64,000 nt of DNA from Pseudaminobacter soli (ex Li et al. 2025) (GCF_003012705.1 NZ_PXYL01000002.1:1-64000); one strand, 5' to 3'; numbered from the stretch's first letter, positions 1 to 7,932 are shown. Notes: generated by a model from the letters alone, not told the origin. Translations and numbers: made by a program.

Positions 1-93
1 CCGGCGCCGGAGGCCCTCATATGGCCGTCGAAACCCGGCAAAGCGGCACCATCATCGGCTCTGCCGCTGGCCGATAAGCCCATCATGCATTAA
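1..93 (+). other. Open frame entering from the left edge
   Basis: Frame 1 is open from base 1 to a TAA at 91-93 and would encode about 30 residues ending in PIMH. It could be the 3' end of a gene lying outside the window, or chance. No family is recognisable from so short a stretch. Confidence 0.15.
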
Positions 94-140
94 GACTGAA
101 ACCGGACCACCTCATAGGGGCAGGCCACCGATCGCTGACC

Positions 141-764
141 TCAACCAGCCATGAATGCCTTGTATCCAGTCAGGGCAAACTTGATCCCCATCGCTATCAC
201 GATCAAGCCCATGTATCGGGTCGCCATATCATGAGCCAGGCCTGGCCTTTTCGGCTTTTTCGATCGGCGTGCAACCAGCATCAGCAGCGCCCAGGTGATG
301 ATCAGGACCACGCATATGCCAGTTAGCGCTGGAAGAGGGATGCCTGTGCGCGAACGCGTCGCCGCCGCAATGGTGATGACCCCGGTGATGGTACCGGGGC
401 TGGCCGCAAACAGGATCATCGGCGCCAGCGTCGCGCCCGCAGCAGATGGATCGGGATTCTGAGTTGCGGGATCGGGCGCGTTGTCCGACCTGGATCCGGA
501 CAGCATGGTGAAACCAATGAAGGACAGGACGATCCCGCCAGCCACGGAAAACACATCCAGTGGTATGCCGAAGATGTTGAGTATCCGAGCGCCCGCAAGC
601 GCGGCGATGATCAGCACCACGGCGATGGTCAGGATCGCCCTTGTCGCATCCGAAACGCGCTGCGCCCCCGTCCGCCCGGCAGTCAGGCCAGCGAACATCA
701 TCGCGCAGACCATGGGATTGACCAGCGAGACGAGGGTGACGATGGCTTGCAAATGGTCTTCCAT
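141..764 (-). CDS. MarC family (UPF0056) integral membrane protein
   Basis: A 207-residue hydrophobic protein with about six membrane segments in two halves. The N-terminal half carries the family-like 'SLVNPMVCAMMF' and 'SVAGGIVLSFIGFTML' stretches; the second half starts at 'PMILFAASPGTITGVI', which matches the MarC 'P(L)xxPxxxGPGxI' signature. The halves are joined by a polar, Asp/Pro-rich cytoplasmic or periplasmic loop (about residues 90-112). MarC proteins sit in the inner membrane and their transport role is unproven; the old link to multiple antibiotic resistance has not held up. The ATG at 762-764 is preceded by GGGAG at good spacing. It stands alone, facing left out of the window, with no operon partner visible. 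Confidence 0.8.
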   Translation of the reverse strand: MEDHLQAIVTLVSLVNPMVCAMMFAGLTAGRTGAQRVSDATRAILTIAVVLIIAALAGARILNIFGIPLDVFSVAGGIVLSFIGFTMLSGSRSDNAPDPATQNPDPSAAGATLAPMILFAASPGTITGVITIAAATRSRTGIPLPALTGICVVLIITWALLMLVARRSKKPKRPGLAHDMATRYMGLIVIAMGIKFALTGYKAFMAG

Positions 765-1114
765 CGAGCTCCCGCAGTTCTGAGCGGATCTGGAAATTGG
801 ACATGAAATCCAAATGAAGCGTTAGTGTCAAACAGAAATCATCAAGTAAAGCTAGCTACGTCTCGATCATTGGACCAACTTCCGGTTGGTTTAACCTACC
901 GCCCTAGACTGATGATCAGTTTCGATGCTGTTGAAGTCGACCACCGCGTGCGGCCGGCCGATGTTCGGCGAGCGCTTTCCAAGGCAACTTTTTCCTTGGC
1001 AGTGATACTATTCGGTTTTGACTCACTCGTCAGCGACGACCGCCTGTTGGAGCCTCAATCCCAAAAGCGGATGGGCAGTTTTCGGCCCACTGAAATACCG
1101 ACAGTCGCGCCATC
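765..1114. other. Intergenic region, no gene seen
   Basis: About 350 bases between the MarC-like gene and the MDR oxidoreductase. Overlapping open frames on the + strand (from 825 and 1018) lack family resemblance and run antisense into the 3' end of the oxidoreductase. A small inverted repeat, ACCAAC (874-879) with GTTGGT (885-890), is the only structure noted. Confidence 0.4.
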
Positions 1115-2056
1115 TTATGCGACGCGCAGGACCACCTTGCCGTGTCGCGGACGTGTCCTCGCCGCCGATGCTGGACCTCCGGCCATATCGCTCCAGGCCT
1201 GAGCCACGTCGGCGAGCGAATAGACGGTCGCGACATCCGTCCGGAGGCGGCCATCCTCAAGCATGGTTGCAATGCGACCCAAGAGTTCTGCGGACGGTGT
1301 GAGGTTCATAAGTGTGCCCGTCACGCCGTGCTTGGCGGCTTCCTCCCGCGACACCGGCTGATTGGCCGCAACCAGGTAACCGCCTTTCTTGAGGACCTGA
1401 AACGAGCGCTGCTGTGTTTCGCCGCCGATCAAGTCGAACACGACATCCACCCTGTCGGCTAGCTCGGTCTCGAATTTGGACGTTCGGTAATCGATGACGC
1501 GGTTGGCACCGATCGCCTTCAGATAGGCTTCGTCGTCACCGCTTGCCGTCACAACGACGATGGCGCCAACCTGAGCGGCAAATTGAACCGCATAGGCTCC
1601 GACAGCGCCCGCACCGCCGTGGATCAAGATAGTCTGCCCAGTCTTGAGATGGCCATGGGTGAAGATGCCTTGCCATGCGGTCTGTGCGGCGACGGGAACT
1701 GAAGCAGCTTCGTCGAACGACAGGTTGGGAGGCTTCCCGACGATCGCGGCCGGCTCGACCGCCATATACTCCGCGAAGGCGCCAGACGTGCTGTTTCCAA
1801 ACACAGCATCGCCCGGCGCAAAGCCGCCGGCATCCTTGCCGACCCGCTCGACGATACCGGAGAACTCATGTCCCGGAATCCACGGCAGATCGATGGGAAA
1901 GACCTCTCTGGCCGCGCCGGAGGCTTCAACAAGGTCAAGGTGGTTGATTGCCGTGCTGCGGATCTTCACCAGGACCTCGTTGTCGGCGATGACCGGCGGA
2001 TGAATCTCGTCAAATGCGAGTGGTCCACCATAGGTGTGCAATCTGACGGCTTTCAT
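1115..2056 (-). CDS. NADP-dependent zinc-less oxidoreductase (MDR superfamily, quinone-reductase type)
   Basis: A 313-residue medium-chain dehydrogenase/reductase. The N-terminal GroES-like substrate domain (about 1-120) contains 'PGHEFSGIVERVG' and 'GDAVFG'. The Rossmann domain follows with the 'ILIHGGAGAVGAYAVQFA' nucleotide-binding loop (about residues 145-162). It lacks the cysteine pattern of zinc alcohol dehydrogenases, so it should reduce quinones, enones or aldehydes using NADPH. The start at 2056 is chosen because AGGAG lies 7 bases upstream. Immediately upstream on the same strand is a decayed SnoaL-like gene, a frequent companion of such reductases, so the two may once have formed an operon. 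The exact substrate cannot be read from sequence. Confidence 0.88.
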   Translation of the reverse strand: MKAVRLHTYGGPLAFDEIHPPVIADNEVLVKIRSTAINHLDLVEASGAAREVFPIDLPWIPGHEFSGIVERVGKDAGGFAPGDAVFGNSTSGAFAEYMAVEPAAIVGKPPNLSFDEAASVPVAAQTAWQGIFTHGHLKTGQTILIHGGAGAVGAYAVQFAAQVGAIVVVTASGDDEAYLKAIGANRVIDYRTSKFETELADRVDVVFDLIGGETQQRSFQVLKKGGYLVAANQPVSREEAAKHGVTGTLMNLTPSAELLGRIATMLEDGRLRTDVATVYSLADVAQAWSDMAGGPASAARTRPRHGKVVLRVA

Positions 2057-2108
2057 AGGAAACTCCTGCGGCTAGCGGTGGACGTCGTTCACGCAACGGC
2101 CACCAGCG

Positions 2109-2345
2109 TCAAAACATACCGTTGGCAATTGCGCGAGGAATGTTCGGGCCAAGGATTGGCGCTGAGTTGTCAGGCGTGCCCACAAGCTGCAAGGCATCCC
2201 AGTGCTCGATAGCCTTCCCTTGAACGTCCATGCGATAGATATTGACCCCCTGGATGCCGGTATCAATGGGCCCGTCGTTGAACAGATTCAGAAAATTTAC
2301 GTGCGCCCAGACGTAATCGCCAACCGCAATGATGCGGTGAACGAC
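2109..2345 (-). pseudogene. SnoaL/NTF2-like protein, C-terminal remnant
   Basis: The minus strand reads about 77 uninterrupted residues beginning HRIIAVGDYVWAHVNF and continuing through NDGPIDTGIQGVNIYR and IEHWDALQL to a TGA at 2109-2111. This is the C-terminal half of a SnoaL-like (NTF2-fold) protein. No in-frame start or N-terminal half follows upstream: the sequence before about 2345 does not continue the fold. It lies just upstream of the MDR oxidoreductase on the same strand. Known members are small alpha+beta cyclases or aldol-type enzymes; this copy is unlikely to be functional. The remaining parts of 2057-2504 hold nothing recognisable. Confidence 0.6.
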
Positions 2346-2504
2346 AACGCGTGCTCGCGCCCGACATGCTGATGTCAGACCCAGGGATGACTAAGAGTAC
2401 ACGGTAATTTCCCGCGGGTCCTTCCTGAGCGAAAACGCAATGCGGGTGTGACCGAACTAGGTGGCGTTGTCCCGGTGTGAGCGGCTCGTAGTCAAGTGGT
2501 GCCG

Positions 2505-3358
2505 CTATTGCCGGGCCTTGCGCCAACCGGCGCGGCGCGCCTCCTCCTCGGAGCAAAACCAGCGCTCGCCCTTGCCCTCAGATACCCGCGTCCGGCTGTA
2601 ATATTTCTGGCCAGGCACATGGTAGATCCGCTCGCCATTGGCGGAGATGTTGCCCTTTATGTTGCAGCTAGATTCGCTCAGAAGCGAGAAGCCAGCGGGT
2701 TGCTCGAGATTGCCGCGCTGTGCCGCCCGCCACTCCCACGGCGCCTGGAAGGTGCCGACCCAGATGCCTCTTCGCGCCTGTTGCGCTGCAGCCTGGTGCT
2801 TGGCATAGGCTCCCTTGCTGTAGCGTGGCCAGTCTAGCGCGTGGCCGTTCTCAACCACCCAGGCTTGAACGCTGGCGCCGTCGGCCCGGGCGCAGTCGCC
2901 AACATAGCGGCCGTACTGATCCCAACTGACGAACTGGCAACGTGCGGGCCTGGATGCGGCAAGGAACTCGTCGAGCGCGGTTGCTGCCACGCGGCCGCAA
3001 GGGTATTCGAAACCCTGGGCGTCCTCGCAGTACTGGTCGCTCTCGGGAGCATCGATGCCGTTAAGCGGATGCGCTGGCCGGCGATCTCGATGGTGTCCCT
3101 GTCGATCACCGTAGCGCGGCCTTCGATGGGTTGGGCGGCAGCGCGCGACCGGAACGCGGTCAGGCTATCAACGAAGCGGCCACCGTCTGGTCCACCCTGG
3201 TTGAATTGCTGAATGGCGACAACACCAATGACAATCGTCAGGGCGGTGACAAGCCGGCGCACCGCATACGGCAGCCTGCGCCGTCGTTCGTGACGTCGAT
3301 AGGCTTGAACGGTGGGCCTTGCCCTTGGCCGATCCCTGTTGCGAATTTTCCCTCCCAT
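2505..3358 (-). pseudogene. Thermonuclease-family protein with sunset domain, frameshifted
   Basis: Two overlapping minus-strand frames together make one staphylococcal-nuclease-like protein. The upstream frame (from 3358 ATG, or TTG 3376) has a basic tail, a membrane anchor ('LVTALTIVIGVVAIQQF') and the start of the nuclease fold ('RATVIDRDTIEIAGQRIRL'). One base near 3061 is missing; in the other frame the protein continues 'NGIDAPESDQYCEDAQGF', 'CQFVSWDQYGRYVGDC', and then the C-terminal 'CNIKGNIS..GERIYHVPGQKYY' and 'GERWFCSEEEARRAGW' sunset motif. The DAPE and GRYVGDC motifs are intact, so the loss looks recent or could be a sequencing error. If intact it would be a membrane-anchored, Ca-type nuclease acting outside the cytoplasm. 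Confidence 0.75.
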
Positions 3359-3435
3359 TATTGGAAGGGTTCGCAAAATGGTGCGTTCGTCAATTGGCTA
3401 TCCGAGTCAGGTTTGTGCGAACATGCCTTATCCGA

Positions 3436-3534
3436 TCACCTCCTCGACGGCATGACGGCCGGCGTGATGCCATAGATCGCCAGCACGATCATCAAGGCCA
3501 TGCAAATCAGCAGTGCTATGCGTCGAGCGTCCAT
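3436..3534 (-). CDS. Possible very small membrane protein (32 aa)
   Basis: The minus-strand frame can start at the ATG at 3532-3534 and encode MDARRIALLICMALMIVLAI followed by a short tail, that is, two basic residues and one membrane helix. A longer in-frame start at 3645 exists. No convincing ribosome-binding site was seen for either, so this is a weak call. The flanks (3377-3435 and 3535-3791) hold nothing else recognisable. Confidence 0.2.
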   Translation of the reverse strand: MDARRIALLICMALMIVLAIYGITPAVMPSRR

Positions 3535-3791
3535 ACGCAAGTGGTAGCGCCGATTTCGTCCGCAATCATCCGAAATCTGCATGCGGCAAACTATGATGCG
3601 AAAACAAAAATCGTCAAACTCTGAAAGTACGTGGCACGATAACATCGCATCAAAAGTAGACGGCTCGCTTTACACTACAGAATAGCTCTCTTGCGCGTCT
3701 TGTTATCTTGCGGCATGCATTACGGGTTGCTCAGCGGCAACGGAGACCCGGGGCCAAGTGCCATCCCCCAATATGAGACTGGTTCCGGGTC

Positions 3792-3911
3792 TCAACCGGC
3801 CAACGCCCAGGTCGTGAAGCTGATCGCAAGCGCGAGGACAAATAAGTTGGTCCAGGTCCGCCAGTCATGCGGACCCCCACCACAGTCAGGCGACTTCTCA
3901 TAGCCGGTCAT
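3792..3911 (-). CDS. Small single-span membrane protein, unknown function (39 aa)
   Basis: The frame could start as far upstream as 4019, but the ATG at 3909-3911 is preceded by a near-perfect GGAGGGGGTC Shine-Dalgarno, so I place the start there. The product begins MTGYEKSPDCGGGPHDWRTW and ends in one hydrophobic helix (NLFVLALAISFTTWALAG). No family is recognised. The strong ribosome-binding site and the charged-then-hydrophobic layout are the only evidence that it is a real gene. Confidence 0.4.
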   Translation of the reverse strand: MTGYEKSPDCGGGPHDWRTWTNLFVLALAISFTTWALAG

Positions 3912-4385
3912 GACCCCCTCCGACCCTACCTGACGCTGTGCTCGAGGCGGACCTGGACTGCTGAAAATAGGGCTGCCGTCGAGATCGATCAGAGCGCCTC
4001 TTCTGCCAAATGCTGGCATCCTTAACGATCGCCTAACATCAGTCGTCGTGATGGGGCCAGTCGGTATCTAAGATGCAATGTAAAGGAGCGGTCGCCGGAG
4101 TGCCATTTTTCCACAATGGTGAGGCCCGATGATGCCTGTCGGTCTCCGGGGAGATCATCACCGAGACTCTGCTGCCGAAAACGGCCGGCGCCACCGACAG
4201 CGGCGCCATTTTTCCAACCAGACTTCGACCTGATCCGACAGTCGACGGATGTAATGACCGCCAGTCTCCGGTCTGAGGCCGCCGTCAGGCAGAAACCGGA
4301 CGACGGCCGCGTTCGTAAGCTGACTTAGCAGTTGTGATTGCCGTTGTGGCCGCCCCCTTTGTCGTTGCTCTGTGTGAAAGGCGCG
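3912..4385. other. Intergenic region, no gene seen
   Basis: About 470 bases with no supported gene. The 12-mer GCCATTTTTCCA occurs twice, at about 4101 and 4206, the second beside a short GC-rich inverted stretch (GGCGCC...GGCGCC). Short frames here have no family resemblance. Confidence 0.35.
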
Positions 4386-4844
4386 TCAGGGAACCATTTC
4401 CAGGGGCTGGATGCCGTGGCGTTGCATGGCCGCACCTATGCGGGCGAAATCGGGTTGCACTTGCGGCTCCGCCGTCCCGATCTCCCGGAAGAAAGCGGTC
4501 ATCGATGGTTCGATGAGGACCAGCATCCGCGCCGGCTTGCCGCTCTCGTTCATATAGTTGTGCGGCGCGTTGCGTTCGATGCGTACCGAGGTCCCGGCCC
4601 CTGCCGCGACCGTCGTCGGCGGCCTATCGGTTGCAAAATGCCGGATGGTGATCTCGCCGTCGATTACATAAAACAGTTCGGGCGAGGCATGGCTGTGTGG
4701 CGGGGTGCCGGAGCCCGGCGGGACCTCCACCTCGACCAGTTCGAGGTTCGATCCCGCAAGGCCGCCCAGAAAGCGGATGCGATCGGCAACGACCCAGCGG
4801 GTCTCGCCATTTTGCGTGGTGGTGACGTCAATGCTCATTGCCAT
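4386..4844 (-). CDS. Cupin-domain protein
   Basis: A 152-residue single cupin. The barrel carries 'PPGSGTPPHSHASPELFYVIDGEI', a recognisable cupin motif 1 (G(X)5HXH(X)3-4E(X)6G), and a second motif around 'RIERNAPHNYMNESGKPARM'. Such proteins bind a divalent metal through the two His and Glu and act as small oxygenases, isomerases or sensors. I start it at the ATG at 4842-4844, which has AAGGAGA just upstream; the longer frame to 4946 lies inside the TetR gene. It overlaps the 3' end of the TetR gene by 17 bases, so the pair should be translationally coupled and the cupin is the likely target of, or partner in, the TetR response. Confidence 0.8.
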   Translation of the reverse strand: MAMSIDVTTTQNGETRWVVADRIRFLGGLAGSNLELVEVEVPPGSGTPPHSHASPELFYVIDGEITIRHFATDRPPTTVAAGAGTSVRIERNAPHNYMNESGKPARMLVLIEPSMTAFFREIGTAEPQVQPDFARIGAAMQRHGIQPLEMVP

Positions 4845-5469
4845 TCTCCTTGGCTGTCGATGGTACGTCCGCGGCGACTGAACCCGAAGCGACCGCGGAC
4901 AGGATCGTGTCGAGCGCCCAAGAGGCGGTCTCGCCGGCTTGGGCACCGGTGAGACCGCCGTAGTCCTTCAGAACCTCCCAGGCGGAGGCCGAATAGAGCA
5001 GGTGCGCCAGCGCTTCGACCCTCACGGCCTCGGCGGGCGGCAGAGTGGAAAGGACGGGCGCCAGCGCGCCCGCAAAGCGCAGGCGCCGCGTGGCAACCAT
5101 GCCCAGGCGCATTTCGCGGCCGGTGCGCGAATGCAGCGAGGCGCGGACGGCGGCCTCATGCGCGTCGAAACGTGGAAAGGCCTCCTTCGGGCCCCCGACG
5201 ACATCCTTGACGCTTTTCGGCGCGGTGGACGCGCCCATATGGGCGTTCAGCCACGGCCAGAAGGCGGTGAGGAGATCGTCCTTTGCCGGGAAGTGACGGA
5301 AGACCGTGCGACGCTGCACGCCAGCCTCGTTGGCGATCGCCTCCATGCTGATCTCGTCCGGGACGATCGCCGCGTTCATCAGCCGGTAGAGGGCATTGAG
5401 GATCGCCTCGCGGGTCTCGCGCGACTTCTCCTCCCGAAGCGGGCTGTTGTAGCTGCGTACATCTGCCAA
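4828..5469 (-). CDS. TetR/AcrR family transcriptional regulator
   Basis: A 213-residue TetR-type repressor. The N-terminal helix-turn-helix (about residues 15-65) contains 'ISMEAIANEAGVQRRTVFRH' followed by 'FPAKDDLLTAFW'; the C-terminal ligand domain is alpha-helical and not assignable to a ligand. The start is TTG at 5467-5469, supported by a strong AGGAGGT a few bases upstream; no ATG fits. It is first gene of a two-gene unit with the cupin. A long imperfect palindrome begins 20 bases upstream of the start, so autoregulation is likely. Confidence 0.85.
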   Translation of the reverse strand: MADVRSYNSPLREEKSRETREAILNALYRLMNAAIVPDEISMEAIANEAGVQRRTVFRHFPAKDDLLTAFWPWLNAHMGASTAPKSVKDVVGGPKEAFPRFDAHEAAVRASLHSRTGREMRLGMVATRRLRFAGALAPVLSTLPPAEAVRVEALAHLLYSASAWEVLKDYGGLTGAQAGETASWALDTILSAVASGSVAADVPSTAKENGNEH

Positions 5470-5489
5470 GGGTGACCTCCTGAATTAAT

Positions 5490-5545
5490 GGCACTTCATA
5501 TGACATCAATTGCACCGCCCGTCAATTGATGTCACTCGTAGTGCC
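5490..5545. promoter_or_regulatory. Palindromic operator upstream of the TetR gene
   Basis: TGACATCAATTG (5501-5512) is repeated exactly in inverted orientation as CAATTGATGTCA (5523-5534). An outer pair, GGCACT (5490-5495) and AGTGCC (5540-5545), is also inverted. The nested symmetry, the position 20-75 bases before the TTG start and the AT-rich arms are what a TetR dimer operator looks like. The promoter itself must lie within or next to it. Confidence 0.65.
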
Positions 5546-5664
5546 GCAAAAATACCGCGGGCCGGTGTGCTGCCGCCCCGGCATACGAGGGTTGTCGCTG
5601 TTCCGGTGATCAATGGCGAAGGTTCGGCAAGCGTCGGGACAGCCTAGTCGCTAGTCATCCGGGT

Positions 5665-5860
5665 GTTTCGACCCGCTCGGTCGACGATCTGGACACGACG
5701 ATAGGCAGGAGCGGCATCTCCAAGAGCCAGGGTTCGCGGCGGCCGTATCGTCTCGGTCGCCGTCGTCTTCGCCGTCGGCGTCAACACAGATGGCCGCTGC
5801 GAGGCGCTGGGCATGGAGATCGGCACCTCCGAGGCCGAGCCGACCCTTCGTGAACGCTGA
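5665..5860 (+). mobile_element. IS256-family transposase remnant (central part)
   Basis: Reading the plus strand gives VSTRSVDDLDTTIGRSGISK followed by SQ, and after a frame change GRIVSVAVVFAVGVNTDGRC and EALGMEIGTSEAEP, ending at TGA 5858-5860. Both blocks are typical of Mutator-type (IS256) transposases around the catalytic core. A stretch that normally lies between them (cofactor-binding strand with the first Asp) is deleted. It is a dead fragment with no terminal repeats seen. Confidence 0.65.
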
Positions 5861-5916
5861 CAGTTGAGCGCCGACGCTGTCCGACTAAACCTCGACAATT
5901 TAGTCGAGTTAGTCGA

Positions 5917-6131
5917 GTGTCCCGGGCAGAGACCGGCCTTTCGCTCGCAAAGGCAATTGAAGACCTGCGCCTTGAGGCCACCAGGTTCATGCTCGAGCAT
6001 GGCCGGCTATCAATCGAGGAAATTGCGCGCGAGACGGGATTCGGCGAAATCGTGAGCGAATCCGGCGAGCTTCATCCGTACCCTCGGCGCCACGCCCCAA
6101 GCCCTTCCAACGCATCCGCTGGCGACCATCT
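5917..6131 (+). pseudogene. AraC/GlxA-type regulator, C-terminal remnant
   Basis: The frame encodes SRAETGLSLAKAIEDLRLEA, then ATRFMLEHGRLSIEEIARET and GFG, the start of the double helix-turn-helix of GlxA-like AraC regulators. It then breaks; a second frame supplies IRTLGATPQAL and ends ATI-stop at about 6131. At least two frame changes and no N-terminal domain mean it is not functional. It directly follows an IS256 remnant, suggesting that insertion and deletion removed the rest. Confidence 0.55.
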
Positions 6132-6390
6132 AACCGTTCGGTGAACCCGCGGTAGGGGGCGCGGGTATTCGCATTCTCGAGCGCAGCCCCGCATCCTAAT
6201 GAGAGCCCGTTGACGCGGCCGACCGGCCCGCTCGATGCGATTGTCTGGAAAGGTGCATGCTCTTCTCGCCGGCGCGCGTCGCCTCCTACCAGTCGCGCGG
6301 AAAATGCGAGTTTCTCCTTTCGCGGAGGAACTTGCCTAGATCGAGAGGGTGCGGCGGAGGCCACTCCGCCTGCCGCCTAGGATCGCTCAA

Positions 6391-6897
6391 TCAGCGCAGG
6401 CGATCCTCGTCATCGATCAGTTGCAACCGGGCTGGGGACTCCGGACCCCAACGCCACAGTACAAGGTTCAGATCGTCGGCTGTTGCGCCTGGTGCAAAGC
6501 TGCGCACCAGCAACCCAGCATACCCATCCTCGAAAAGCCGGTGCGCGAACGCTTGGGTCCTCGCCTCGCCGGCTGTTTTCATTTGGTCACGCCATGTCGT
6601 GTCGGCTAGCGCGGCAACGCCCATCTGATATGCGAGAAGCGCCTTCTCATCACGGCTGTCGAAGACGCGCGCAATGTCGGCCTCATAAGATACCAGCGTT
6701 GTCGGCTGCAAGTTCCCGATCTGGTTGGCCTCTCTTATCGCAGTCAGCACCGACACGGATGTATAAAGCGCCGCCATCCCCTTTCGGTTGAACCGGCCGC
6801 CGTAGAGCGCGGCGCCGCGACCGGACAACGGCTCGCGCGCATATATCGGGTTGAGCGCCCGATAGAGTTGGCCTTCGTAGTGAACCGGCACCGTCAA
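6391..6897 (-). CDS. RES-domain toxin (type II toxin-antitoxin)
   Basis: A 168-residue RES-domain protein. The core 'LYRALNPIYAREPLSGRGAA' and 'YGGRFNRKGMAALYTSVSVL' followed by 'TAIREA' keep the family's conserved Arg, Tyr and Glu. RES toxins degrade NAD+ by phosphorolysis (or modify proteins from NAD) and stop growth unless bound by their antitoxin. The start I use is TTG at 6895-6897, overlapping the antitoxin's TGA, so the two genes are translationally coupled; a GTG two codons later is possible. Length is normal for the family. It is the second gene of an apparently intact Xre-RES module. Confidence 0.85.
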   Translation of the reverse strand: MTVPVHYEGQLYRALNPIYAREPLSGRGAALYGGRFNRKGMAALYTSVSVLTAIREANQIGNLQPTTLVSYEADIARVFDSRDEKALLAYQMGVAALADTTWRDQMKTAGEARTQAFAHRLFEDGYAGLLVRSFAPGATADDLNLVLWRWGPESPARLQLIDDEDRLR

Positions 6898-7244
6898 CCG
6901 TGGACGCCGGCGTCGACGGCGTCGATATAGTCGAGCACGTCGTCGGCTCTGCCGTCGCGGACGAGGCGCATGGCCGTCTGGCCAGAGAACCCCGCCAAGG
7001 GCTCGGATCGATACCAGGCATAGGCCATCAGCGCCGAGCCGAAGCGCGGCTCAACCTTGTTGATGATCTCGACCATCTCTCGCAGGCGGCGCTGCGTCTT
7101 GTCCGACTGGATCCGATCCTTGCGCTGAATTGCATCCCTGCCGAGCCCTGCAGTCCGCGCGATCTCCTCGCTGGTCGTGCGCAAGGTTTCCGCGATCCTG
7201 CGCGGGGCAAAGACGCCATTATCGGCATATTGAGCGAGTCCCAA
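6894..7244 (-). CDS. Xre/MbcA/ParS-type antitoxin (DUF2384) of the RES toxin
   Basis: A 116-residue antitoxin. The N-terminal part 'FAPRRIAETLRTTSEEIART' with 'AGLGRDAIQRKDRIQS' is the Xre-like helix-turn-helix; the C-terminal part 'RLREMVEIINKVEPRFGSAL' to 'AMRLVRDGRADDVLDYIDAV' is the toxin-binding domain typical of RES partners. I start it at TTG 7242-7244, which has AGGAGA 6-7 bases upstream; the nearest upstream ATG is out of frame. Antitoxins of this class block the RES active site and repress their own promoter. A strong inverted repeat lies 20-55 bases upstream. Its 5' end is duplicated, with one mismatch, at 26262-26369. Confidence 0.85.
   Translation of the reverse strand: MGLAQYADNGVFAPRRIAETLRTTSEEIARTAGLGRDAIQRKDRIQSDKTQRRLREMVEIINKVEPRFGSALMAYAWYRSEPLAGFSGQTAMRLVRDGRADDVLDYIDAVDAGVHG
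7119..7226 (-). repeat. 108-bp repeat, copy A (inside the antitoxin gene)
   Basis: This stretch, coding for about residues 7-42 of the antitoxin, is repeated at 26262-26369 in the same orientation. By eye the two copies differ at one base (CAG versus CAA near 7155). Copy A is inside an intact gene and is therefore the likely source or the better preserved copy. Confidence 0.85.
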
Positions 7245-7264
7245 GGCTGTCTCCTGGAAAATGA

Positions 7265-7299
7265 TTGACGCCAGTCATTCTGACGCAATATGGCGTCAA
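7265..7299. promoter_or_regulatory. Operator of the Xre-RES toxin-antitoxin pair
   Basis: TTGACGCCA (7265-7273) and TGGCGTCAA (7291-7299) form a perfect 9-bp inverted repeat. A third half-site, TGACGC (7281-7286), pairs with GCGTCA (7293-7298) at shorter spacing. The block sits 21-55 bases before the antitoxin start, where autoregulatory operators of this class are found. Overlapping half-sites would allow the occupancy-dependent (conditional) repression usual for toxin-antitoxin complexes; that part is inference. Confidence 0.6.
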
Positions 7300-7414
7300 A
7301 AACGGTGGTGTTCAAGGGGCGGGTGGAACGGTGTGCTTGGGAAAGAGAAAGAGGGGCATATGGAAAAAGCGAGAAAACGATCTCGCAGAGTAGCCGAACC
7401 GGCAGCGCTGTTGC

Positions 7415-7790
7415 TCAATCGCGCCCAGGGCAGTCCTGGCCCGTCTTCCTTCGCAGGGCCGTCAGCAGCTTCTGTCGGAACACCTCTGCCGGCATTTTGA
7501 AGCCGAGACATTTGCGCGGCGTCGAGTTGAGTTGCGCGCATACCCACTTGAGATCGTGATCATCGACCGACAACGGGTCGGCGTCCCGCGAGAGCCATCT
7601 GCGGCACGGCGATTGGTGTTTTCGACCGCGCCTTTTGGCCAGGGCGCCCGGGGATCACAAGGTCTGAACGCCGAGGCCGGCCTGTAGACAAGGCCAGTCC
7701 GTGAACTCGGTGCCGCGATCGAAGGTGATCGAGCGACGGGCCGCCGCGGGCAGGGGCGACAGCACCTCAATGTCCGGCCATGCTCAGTTC
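7415..7790 (-). mobile_element. IS30-family transposase remnant (C-terminal part)
   Basis: Three minus-strand frames together give the end of an IS30 transposase: SITFDRGTEFTDWPCLQAGL in the first, CDPRAPWPKGAVENTNRR in the second, and RRWLSRDADPLSVDDHDLKW, then LNSTPRKCLGFKMPAEVF, to a TGA at 7415-7417 in the third. The catalytic-domain block 'PWPKGAVENTNR' is diagnostic. At least two frame changes make it inactive. No inverted terminal repeat was recognised. Confidence 0.75.
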
Positions 7791-7837
7791 GCCTCGAGGC
7801 CAATGTTCGCCGCTCGGGTTCGATCGAAGGATCCGGG

Positions 7838-7932
7838 CGAGCGTCCGAGAAGCCGAGCTTGGTCGCAGATTAATGGAGATACCAGGGGTCGGGCCGCTGC
7901 TGGCGAGTGCCTTCGTCGCGACCGTCGCTGAT
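7838..7932 (+). mobile_element. IS110-family transposase scrap
   Basis: The plus strand reads [20 protein letters not shown] followed by SAFVATVAD. This is the helix-hairpin-helix-like 'IPGVGPLTA' region near the start of the C-terminal (transposase_20) domain of IS110 proteins. Only about 30 residues survive; the reading frame then joins the IS256 scrap. Confidence 0.6.
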
